Shown here one piece after another: positions 55,756 through 62,021 of a DNA stretch of 62,021 nt (positions within the stretch are counted from its first letter, which is position 1; the number at the start of each line of letters is the position of its first letter). Origin of the DNA: an uncultured Sphingomonadaceae bacterium (GTDB lineage: Bacteria > Pseudomonadota > Alphaproteobacteria > Sphingomonadales > Sphingomonadaceae); NCBI GenBank assembly GCA_938050045.1, contig CALLJS010000007.1, positions 1-62,021 of the forward strand, in the 5' to 3' direction. Made by a program: the position numbers and the translations under genes. Below the pieces are notes generated by a model that made no database searches, was not told the DNA's origin, and worked only from the letters and a program-made list of their open reading frames with translations.

Positions 55756-56466
55756 TTACTCCGTAACCGCGTCAGCATCAGCTTGCACTTCGGCTTTTGA
55801 CGCTCCATCAGAACCACGACCCAGCAAGTCAGCAATTTTTTTACCGCGACGCTGCGCCACAGATTTTGGACTTGTTTGATTGTCAAGCGCATCAAATGTA
55901 GCGCGGATCATGTTATAAGGATTTGATGTACCGACCGATTTAGTAACAACATCAGCAACACCCAATGATTCAAATACAGCACGCATTGGTCCACCAGCAA
56001 TAATACCAGTACCAGCGGGTGCGCTGCGCAATGTTACTTTACCCGCACCAAAACGGCCGTTACCATCATGATGGAGCGTGCGGCCTTCTTTCAGAGGAAC
56101 GCGGATCATTTTCTTTTTCGCAGCAGCAGTAGCCTTATTGATAGCTTCTGGAACTTCGCGCGCTTTACCATGGCCAAAACCTGCACGCCCTTGACCATCG
56201 CCAACAACGACCAAAGCAGCAAAACCAAAGCGTTTACCGCCTTTCACCGTTTTGGAAACACGGTTAATGTGCACCAATTTTTCAATCAGCTCATCGCCTT
56301 CCTCTTCGCGAGGTTTACGATCATTACGGCGACCACGGCCACGGCCTTTGCCGTCATTATTGCCGCGATTTCCACCGCGCCCTTCTTTTTTGCCTTCTGA
56401 AGCAGGCGCTGCGGGTGCAGCTTCTGGAGCAGCTTCGGCTTCTGTTTTATTTTCTTCTGCCATCAT
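55756..56466 (-). CDS. rpsE: 30S ribosomal protein S5
   Basis: 236 residues against 167 in E. coli. The extra length is an N-terminal Ala/Glu-rich then Gly/Arg/Asn-rich region (about 50 residues) and a short acidic C-terminal tail. Core motifs [24 protein letters not shown] and [18 protein letters not shown] are intact. Contributes to decoding accuracy. Start abuts the end of rplR. Confidence 0.97.
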   Translation of the reverse strand: MMAEENKTEAEAAPEAAPAAPASEGKKEGRGGNRGNNDGKGRGRGRRNDRKPREEEGDELIEKLVHINRVSKTVKGGKRFGFAALVVVGDGQGRAGFGHGKAREVPEAINKATAAAKKKMIRVPLKEGRTLHHDGNGRFGAGKVTLRSAPAGTGIIAGGPMRAVFESLGVADVVTKSVGTSNPYNMIRATFDALDNQTSPKSVAQRRGKKIADLLGRGSDGASKAEVQADADAVTE

Positions 56467-56816
56467 TAAAACTCCAATCCGCCTTCTCTAGCAGCATCCG
56501 CTAACGCTTTTACACGTCCGTGAAAGAGAAATCCTCCACGGTCAAATACGACGCTCGTAATACCAGCTTTTTTTGCAGCCGCAGCAACGCGCTTGCCAAC
56601 TTCGGCAGCCGCTTTGCTATCGGCGCCCAAACCAGTGACATCTTTGTCATTAGAAGATGCAGAAGCCAGCGTACGGCCCTGAACATCATCAATAATTTGA
56701 GCATAAATATGTTGACCTGTACGGTGTACAGATAAGCGAGGACGTCCAGCGACCTGCGCGCGCAATTTAGAGCGCACACGTTGGCGGCGACGTTCAAAGA
56801 GAGATAGTTTCGCCAT
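56466..56816 (-). CDS. rplR: 50S ribosomal protein L18
   Basis: 116 residues, as in E. coli. [25 protein letters not shown] start and [26 protein letters not shown] end. Binds 5S rRNA. Two bases separate it from rplF. Confidence 0.97.
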   Translation of the reverse strand: MAKLSLFERRRQRVRSKLRAQVAGRPRLSVHRTGQHIYAQIIDDVQGRTLASASSNDKDVTGLGADSKAAAEVGKRVAAAAKKAGITSVVFDRGGFLFHGRVKALADAAREGGLEF

Positions 56817-56819
56817 GGC

Positions 56820-57353
56820 TTACTTCTTCTTCCCTTCTTTACGGAATATATATTCACCACGATATTTGATACCTTTGCCTTTATAAGGCTCTGGTTTTCT
56901 CCACTGGCGAATTTCGGCAGCAACCTGCCCTACTTTTTGTTTATCCATTCCACTAATTTCAATCGTGGTTTGGTCCGGCGTTTTAATGTCAATGCCTGCT
57001 GGAATATCAAAATTAACATCATGGCTGAAACCAAGCTGTAGATTTAATATTTTACCGTTCACCTTTGCCCGATAACCAACACCATTAATCTCAAGAACTT
57101 TGGAAAAACCCTCTGTCACACCGACAATAAGATTTTCGACCAATGTTCTTTGCATACCCCAAAAGGATATTGCCTTTTTGGTTTTGTTCGCAGGTACAAC
57201 AACAAGCTGCCCATCTTCGAGCGTGTATGTCACTGCCTCAGAAGCGGGCATCGTCATTTCACCCTTTGGCCCTTTTACGCTCACCAAACCATCGGCAACA
57301 CTAGCCGTTACACCCGCTGGAATAGCAATGGGTTTTTTCCCGATGCGGCTCAT
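56820..57353 (-). CDS. rplF: 50S ribosomal protein L6
   Basis: 177 residues, the same as E. coli. SRIGKKPIAIPAGV at the start, GVGYRAKVNGK, IEISGMDKQKVGQVAAEIR and KPEPYKGKGIKYRGE. Overlaps the rpsH stop by 1 bp. Confidence 0.97.
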   Translation of the reverse strand: MSRIGKKPIAIPAGVTASVADGLVSVKGPKGEMTMPASEAVTYTLEDGQLVVVPANKTKKAISFWGMQRTLVENLIVGVTEGFSKVLEINGVGYRAKVNGKILNLQLGFSHDVNFDIPAGIDIKTPDQTTIEISGMDKQKVGQVAAEIRQWRKPEPYKGKGIKYRGEYIFRKEGKKK

Positions 57354-57757
57354 CAGAACACCTCCGCTAAAATTTCGCCACCAACATTAGATTCGCGTGC
57401 TTCTGAATCAGATAGCACACCGCGCGGTGTTGATACGATGGTTATACCCAGGCCGTTGCGGATAACCGGCAGTTCTTTAGAACCCGAATATACGCGGCGA
57501 CCAGGCTTTGAAACACGCGCTAAATGCTGGATAGCGGGCGCGCCTTCAAAATATTTTAATTCAATGCGTAAACCGTCATGCTGACCTTTTGAACCAAAAG
57601 CTTCTTCGCTATAACCACGAATATAACCTTCACGTTGCAAAACATCTAAAACACGAGCGCGAAGCTTCGAGGCAGGCGAGACAACTGAGTCTTTCTTTGC
57701 CCGTTGACCGTTACGAATGCGGGTGAGTAAATCACCCAAAGGATCTGTCAATGCCAT
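57353..57757 (-). CDS. rpsH: 30S ribosomal protein S8
   Basis: 134 residues. [19 protein letters not shown] start, [33 protein letters not shown] end. Binds central 16S rRNA and in E. coli also represses its own operon; whether a mimic site exists here was not determined. Confidence 0.97.
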   Translation of the reverse strand: MALTDPLGDLLTRIRNGQRAKKDSVVSPASKLRARVLDVLQREGYIRGYSEEAFGSKGQHDGLRIELKYFEGAPAIQHLARVSKPGRRVYSGSKELPVIRNGLGITIVSTPRGVLSDSEARESNVGGEILAEVF

Positions 57758-57769
57758 GATCTAATATCC

Positions 57770-58075
57770 TTACCAGCTTGACTTAGTGATGCCAGGGATA
57801 AGGCCTTTGTTGGCCATATCACGAAGCTCGATCCGGCATAACCGGAATTTACGATAATAACCGCGCGGACGACCGGTGGTCGAACAACGGTTGCGAACCC
57901 GCGTTGGGTTTCCATTACGAGGAATTTCGGCCATCTTGAGACGCGCGATCAAACGCTCGCTCTCGTCCAGACTTTCGTCTTTCGCCATTGCTTTGAGCTT
58001 TGCATATTGGCCAGAAAATTTCTTTACTAGCTTCTTGCGACGCTCATTTTTATTTACAGAACTCAGTTTCGCCAT
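57770..58075 (-). CDS. rpsN: 30S ribosomal protein S14
   Basis: 101 residues, the long, zinc-free form (no CxxC pairs). [28 protein letters not shown] and the end [11 protein letters not shown] are conserved. Confidence 0.97.
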   Translation of the reverse strand: MAKLSSVNKNERRKKLVKKFSGQYAKLKAMAKDESLDESERLIARLKMAEIPRNGNPTRVRNRCSTTGRPRGYYRKFRLCRIELRDMANKGLIPGITKSSW

Positions 58076-58110
58076 GACTTAAGCCCTCATCCTTTCCGTT
58101 AAAGACAACA

Positions 58111-58692
58111 TTATGCTGCTGCCTTTTCATCATTTTGCTCTATTGGAAAAGGGAATCCGAAAAGACGTAATAATTCACGCGCTTCATCATCCGTTTTTGC
58201 CGAAGTGGTTACAATCACATCCATACCGCGCACCACGTCGATGGCGTCATAGCTGATCTCTGGGAAAATAATTTGCTCTTTCAAGCCCATGGCAAAGTTA
58301 CCACGGCCATCAAAGCTTTTTGGGTTCAAACCGCGAAAATCGCGAATACGCGGCATTGCGATCGTCACTAAACGCTCGATAAATTCAAACATTTGTGTAC
58401 GGCGCAAAGTAACCTTAACGCCAATCGGCATGCCTTCGCGAAGCTTAAACGTAGCGATTGATTTTTTCGCGCGCGTTATCACAGCTTTTTGACCAGCGAT
58501 AAGTTCCATTTCAGCTAAGGCTGTTGTTACTTTTTTCTTGTCTTGCGACCCTTCACCAACGCCCATGTTGAGCGTGATTTTCTCAATCTTAGGGACTGAC
58601 ATATGATTTTTGTAACCGAATTTTTCGGTCATCGCTTTCACAATTTCATCGTTATAGCGCGATTTCATGCGCGGGACATAAATATTAGCCAT
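58111..58692 (-). CDS. rplE: 50S ribosomal protein L5
   Basis: 193 residues. [20 protein letters not shown] and [30 protein letters not shown] are typical. Slightly longer than the E. coli protein because of a C-terminal extension (EQNDEKAAA). Overlaps rplX by 8 bp. Confidence 0.97.
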   Translation of the reverse strand: MANIYVPRMKSRYNDEIVKAMTEKFGYKNHMSVPKIEKITLNMGVGEGSQDKKKVTTALAEMELIAGQKAVITRAKKSIATFKLREGMPIGVKVTLRRTQMFEFIERLVTIAMPRIRDFRGLNPKSFDGRGNFAMGLKEQIIFPEISYDAIDVVRGMDVIVTTSAKTDDEARELLRLFGFPFPIEQNDEKAAA

Positions 58693-59005
58693 CGATCATT
58701 TCCCCTGATTTAACAGCAATACGCACTTTTTTGCCGTCTTTTTCTTCAAAACGAACGCGCGTTGCTTTGCCATCTTTTGGATCCGCTAGAGCTACATTAG
58801 AAATATCCATAGCGGCTTCGATTTTATCGATATCGCCTTGCGGGTTTTCTTGACTAGGCTTGCGGTGGCGCGTTGCAATATTCATTCCCGCAACAATAAC
58901 CTTACCGTCTTTAGGCATAACTTTCGAAACTTCGCCAGATTTACCTTTATCTTTACCTACCAAAATGACGACATTATCGCCTTTTTTTATCTTAGCACTT
59001 GCCAT
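58685..59005 (-). CDS. rplX: 50S ribosomal protein L24
   Basis: 106 residues. KOW motif [20 protein letters not shown] at the N-terminus. An early assembly protein at the tunnel exit. Two bases after rplN. Confidence 0.97.
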   Translation of the reverse strand: MASAKIKKGDNVVILVGKDKGKSGEVSKVMPKDGKVIVAGMNIATRHRKPSQENPQGDIDKIEAAMDISNVALADPKDGKATRVRFEEKDGKKVRIAVKSGEMIDG

Positions 59006-59007
59006 GA

Positions 59008-59376
59008 TTATAGTACCTCCGGTGCAAGCGATATGATTTTCATATGCTTCTTTGCACGCAGTTCACGAACCACTGGCCCAAAAATACGAGTTCCAATTGG
59101 CTCTTTATTAGCATTGACCAAAACAGCGGCACTGCTGTCGAAACGAATCACAGTTCCATCAGCACGGCGAATGTCCTTTGCGGTGCGCACAATCACGGCA
59201 CGGTGAACATCACCTTTTTTAACTTTACCCCGTGGCGCAGCTTCTTTCACTGATACTACTATGATGTCGCCCACACCGGCGAAACGCCGTTTTGAACCGC
59301 CCAATACTTTGATGCATTGGACGCGCTTGGCACCGCTATTATCAGCGACTTCAAGATTTGACTGCATCTGGATCAT
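59008..59376 (-). CDS. rplN: 50S ribosomal protein L14
   Basis: 122 residues, family standard. [27 protein letters not shown] and [28 protein letters not shown]. About 80 bp from rpsQ, the largest gap in this part of the operon. Confidence 0.98.
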   Translation of the reverse strand: MIQMQSNLEVADNSGAKRVQCIKVLGGSKRRFAGVGDIIVVSVKEAAPRGKVKKGDVHRAVIVRTAKDIRRADGTVIRFDSSAAVLVNANKEPIGTRIFGPVVRELRAKKHMKIISLAPEVL

Positions 59377-59455
59377 GGATCCAATTCCTTTCGTCTGGCT
59401 TGCCGAAATACTGCGTTGACACCATATATTCCGATAGTTCCGTTAAAATTAACTT

Positions 59456-59710
59456 TTACTCGGCTGCTTTGCTCTCGCTTGAACGTCCCAAAGCCACCCA
59501 TGTTTTATTTTTGGAGATTGGCTTTGTTTCTTCGATACGAACTGTCTCACCAGCCTTAAATTCATTAGCTTCGTCATGCGCATGATATTTTTTCGAACGA
59601 CGAATAATTTTACCATAAAGAGGGTGCTTCACTTTACGTTCAACGCGGACAGTAATTGTCTTATCATTGACGTCGGATACCACCGTTCCGGTTAAGATGC
59701 GTTTTGGCAT
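59456..59710 (-). CDS. rpsQ: 30S ribosomal protein S17
   Basis: 84 residues, as in E. coli. [41 protein letters not shown]. 11 bp after rpmC. Confidence 0.97.
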   Translation of the reverse strand: MPKRILTGTVVSDVNDKTITVRVERKVKHPLYGKIIRRSKKYHAHDEANEFKAGETVRIEETKPISKNKTWVALGRSSESKAAE

Positions 59711-59721
59711 ATTAAAATTCC

Positions 59722-59928
59722 TTAAACCGACTTGGCGGCACTTGCGCGCTCACCCATTAATGTTTTGATACGCGCAATGTCGCGGCGGACTATGCGCACG
59801 CGCGCTGGCTTTTCAAGCTGGCCCGTTGCTGTTTGAAAACGTAAATTGAACTGCTCTTTTTTCAGCTCATTGAGCTGGGTTGCCAATTCATCATCGGTTT
59901 TCACTCGAAAATCTGCTGTCTTAGTCAT
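59722..59928 (-). CDS. rpmC: 50S ribosomal protein L29
   Basis: 68 residues. Helical hairpin with [22 protein letters not shown] and [16 protein letters not shown]. Start shares one base with the rplP stop. Confidence 0.96.
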   Translation of the reverse strand: MTKTADFRVKTDDELATQLNELKKEQFNLRFQTATGQLEKPARVRIVRRDIARIKTLMGERASAAKSV

Positions 59929-60362
59929 TATTTCGCCCCCAGATGAGAAGTATCACCCAAACGAGCGACTACTTTGGTTCTGATAGGAAGCTTCATAGCA
60001 GCGCGCTCAAAAGCAACCGCCGCCAATGGGCCTGGCACACCGTCTAGTTCGAACAAAATGCGCCCTGGCTTCACACGCGCCGCCCAATATTCAACGCTAC
60101 CCTTACCTTTACCTTGGCGAACTTCGGCAGGTTTTTTGGAAACAGGAACATCAGGAAATACACGGATCCACAAACGCCCCTGACGTTTAATATGCCGCGT
60201 AATCGCACGACGAGCAGCCTCAATTTGGCGCGCTGTGATACGCTCAGGCTCTAGAGCTTTCAGGCCATAAGAACCAAAGTTCAAATCTGTCCCGCCCTTG
60301 GCATTTCCGTGAATACGACCTTTGAAGGTTTTACGGAATTTATGTTTCTTCGGTTGTAGCAT
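59928..60362 (-). CDS. rplP: 50S ribosomal protein L16
   Basis: 144 residues. [39 protein letters not shown] and [21 protein letters not shown], which positions the A-site tRNA. The conserved Arg of RGKG-type motif reads RQGKGKGS here, as usual. Confidence 0.97.
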   Translation of the reverse strand: MLQPKKHKFRKTFKGRIHGNAKGGTDLNFGSYGLKALEPERITARQIEAARRAITRHIKRQGRLWIRVFPDVPVSKKPAEVRQGKGKGSVEYWAARVKPGRILFELDGVPGPLAAVAFERAAMKLPIRTKVVARLGDTSHLGAK

Positions 60363-60393
60363 GATGCTTCGCCCTTATCTTTCTAAATTTTTA

Positions 60394-61089
60394 TCAACGA
60401 GCCGGACGGACGCCAGAAGTTTGCGCATCCATCATCAACCGGTCAGTTGCCATAGGATCATGACCCAAAATCTCACCTTTGAAGATCCAGACCTTAATCC
60501 CGATAATACCATATGCAGTCAGAGCTTCTGATTCTGCATAATCAACATTCGCACGCAAAGTATGCAAAGGAACACGTCCTTCACGATACCATTCAACGCG
60601 CGCAATCTCTGCACCGCCCAAACGGCCGCCGCATGTGATTTTGATACCCTCTGCACCCAAACGAAGCGCAGATTGCACAGCACGTTTCATAGCACGGCGA
60701 AAAGCGATACGGCGAATAAGCTGATCACCAACGCCCTGCGCCACCAATTTCGCGTCTATCTCTGGCTTACGAATTTCAACAATATTGAGCGCAACATCGC
60801 TATCCGTAAATGCCTTTAATTTTTGACGAAGCTTTTCAATGTCAGCACCTTTTTTACCGATGATAACGCCAGGACGCGCTGCATAAATTGAAACACGGCA
60901 TGTTTTTGCGGGACGCTCGATAACAACTTTTGAGACCGCCGCTTGCGGAACGGTGTCAAAAATAAATTTGCGCATTTTAATGTCTTCGACCAATTGCTTG
61001 CCATAGTCATGACCTTCGGCGAACCAGCGGCTATCCCAAGTGCGATTAATTTGAAGGCGAAGCCCGATAGGATTACTTTTCTGACCCAT
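60394..61089 (-). CDS. rpsC: 30S ribosomal protein S3
   Basis: 231 residues. [25 protein letters not shown] domain with [15 protein letters not shown], and [26 protein letters not shown]. Forms part of the mRNA entry channel. Start shares one base with the rplV stop. Confidence 0.98.
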   Translation of the reverse strand: MGQKSNPIGLRLQINRTWDSRWFAEGHDYGKQLVEDIKMRKFIFDTVPQAAVSKVVIERPAKTCRVSIYAARPGVIIGKKGADIEKLRQKLKAFTDSDVALNIVEIRKPEIDAKLVAQGVGDQLIRRIAFRRAMKRAVQSALRLGAEGIKITCGGRLGGAEIARVEWYREGRVPLHTLRANVDYAESEALTAYGIIGIKVWIFKGEILGHDPMATDRLMMDAQTSGVRPAR

Positions 61090-61475
61090 TATTTAGCCTC
61101 TTCTTCTTCTTGTTCACGAACAACAATCCGCAAACGGCTGAATGGTTTAATGATTTGGTTGCCACGGCCGCGTGCGCGAGCACGAAAACGCTTCATCGTT
61201 AATGCCTTACCAACACTAGCTTCTTGAACCACCAATGAATCAACATCCAGATTGTGATTATTTTCCGCATTAGCAATCGCGCTGTTCAAAACAGATTTAA
61301 CATCACGCGCCATTGCTTTTTTTGAAAAGCTTAGAACATTTAATGCATCTTCTACTTTGCGACCACGAATAAGCTGTGCCACCAAGTTCAGCTTTTGCGC
61401 AGAGCCACGGATAGATGTCCCCGTCGCCAATGCTTCATTATCGCCTACACGGCGAGGAGATTTTGCCTTGCCCAT
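61089..61475 (-). CDS. rplV: 50S ribosomal protein L22
   Basis: 128 residues against 110 in E. coli, due to an N-terminal extension of about 15 residues ([18 protein letters not shown]) and an acidic C-terminal tail. [24 protein letters not shown] is the conserved helix. The tunnel loop ([19 protein letters not shown]) is intact. Shares one base with rpsS. Confidence 0.97.
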   Translation of the reverse strand: MGKAKSPRRVGDNEALATGTSIRGSAQKLNLVAQLIRGRKVEDALNVLSFSKKAMARDVKSVLNSAIANAENNHNLDVDSLVVQEASVGKALTMKRFRARARGRGNQIIKPFSRLRIVVREQEEEEAK

Positions 61476-61750
61476 TAGCGTTTACCCTTCTTGTCTGCGC
61501 CATGACCGTAATAGTTACGGGTAGGGGCAAATTCACCAAGCTTATGGCCAACCATATCTTCGTTTACAGACACAGGAATAAATTTCTGGCCATTATAAAC
61601 ATTAAAGGTCAAGCCAACGAATTGCGGAAGAACCGTTGAACGACGCGACCAAGTCTTAATCGGAGCACGAGCACCGCTTTCTTGCGCATCTTCAGCTTTC
61701 TTGAGCAAATATAGGTCAACAAAAGGACCTTTCCAAACAGAACGAGCCAT
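61475..61750 (-). CDS. rpsS: 30S ribosomal protein S19
   Basis: 91 residues. [39 protein letters not shown] and [18 protein letters not shown]. Located 3 bp after rplB. Confidence 0.98.
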   Translation of the reverse strand: MARSVWKGPFVDLYLLKKAEDAQESGARAPIKTWSRRSTVLPQFVGLTFNVYNGQKFIPVSVNEDMVGHKLGEFAPTRNYYGHGADKKGKR

Positions 61751-61753
61751 TAT

Positions 61754-62021
61754 TTACCTCTTCTTCTTCGCGTGACGAGAACGAATAATCATACGATCTG
61801 TCTGCTTATTCTTACGAGTGCGAGCACCTTTAGTAGGCTTACCCCAAGGCGTAACAGGGTGGCGGCCACCCGATGTACGACCTTCACCACCACCATGCGG
61901 GTGATCGACAGGGTTTTTGGCAACACCACGTGTCAGGGGACGCTTGCCTGCCCAACGGTTTCGCCCTGCTTTAGCCAATGTTTGATTCGAATTATCTGGA
62001 TTAGAAACAGCACCAACCGTT
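61754..62021 (-). CDS. rplB: 50S ribosomal protein L2, C-terminal part
   Basis: About 89 C-terminal residues; the gene continues beyond the window end at 62021 in an open frame ([23 protein letters not shown]). It has [30 protein letters not shown] with the conserved His of the peptidyl transferase centre region, and the Lys/Arg-rich end. Confidence 0.97.
   Translation of the reverse strand, partial: TVGAVSNPDNSNQTLAKAGRNRWAGKRPLTRGVAKNPVDHPHGGGEGRTSGGRHPVTPWGKPTKGARTRKNKQTDRMIIRSRHAKKKR

Overview
The window looks like a chromosomal segment of an alphaproteobacterium, most likely from Sphingomonadales. The reasons are the gene order infA-maf-RNase G-yacG-tRNA-Phe, the order hisG-hisD-nusB-thiL-hppA, a long unbroken ribosomal cluster from rplB to rplQ, and a tandem pair of small exported proteins of a type common in sphingomonads. 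This assignment rests on recognising families and synteny, not on a search. By eye the left 20 kb is richer in G+C than the middle of the window, and 20-49 kb is clearly A+T-rich.

Left part (1-20.4 kb, nearly all on the minus strand): a complete type II secretion system (T2SS). In transcription order it is a prepilin peptidase (gspO), gspC, a 336 bp gap, gspD, a lipoprotein, a decayed IS630-type element, gspE, F, G, H, I, J, K, L, M and N. After a gap of about 540 bp come a DUF1800 lipoprotein with a huge Pro-Thr/Ser linker and a Tat-exported DUF1501 protein. The T2SS builds a pseudopilus and secretin that move folded periplasmic or lipid-anchored proteins across the outer membrane. The DUF1800/DUF1501 pair is well placed to be cargo. 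The right border holds an IS5-type element, the wreck of a serine recombinase and a tRNA-Phe gene, as at the edge of an acquired island.

Middle part (20.4-49 kb): housekeeping operons (yacG, RNase G-like, maf, infA; an S9 peptidase; a K+-independent proton pyrophosphatase; hisG-hisD-nusB-thiL), then DUF2332, cupin, BolA, a J-domain protein and an orphan cobS. Next come three lipoproteins and a lipid/CoA catabolism cluster: two minus-strand acyl-CoA dehydrogenases plus an SDR, divergent from a third acyl-CoA dehydrogenase, a zinc alcohol dehydrogenase, an aminoglycoside-phosphotransferase-like kinase and a second SDR. The dehydrogenase plus kinase combination recalls the 4-hydroxyacyl-CoA route (LvaA/LvaC, ACAD10/11). 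Two paralogous small exported proteins, a stand-alone GT51 transglycosylase domain protein and a prolyl oligopeptidase follow.

Right part (49-62 kb, minus strand): rplB (cut by the window end), rpsS, rplV, rpsC, rplP, rpmC, rpsQ, rplN, rplX, rplE, rpsN, rpsH, rplF, rplR, rpsE, rpmD, rplO, secY, adk, an inserted exported SRPBCC-like gene, rpsM, rpsK, rpoA and rplQ, closed by a strong terminator. No CRISPR array, rRNA gene, riboswitch or complete prophage was seen.
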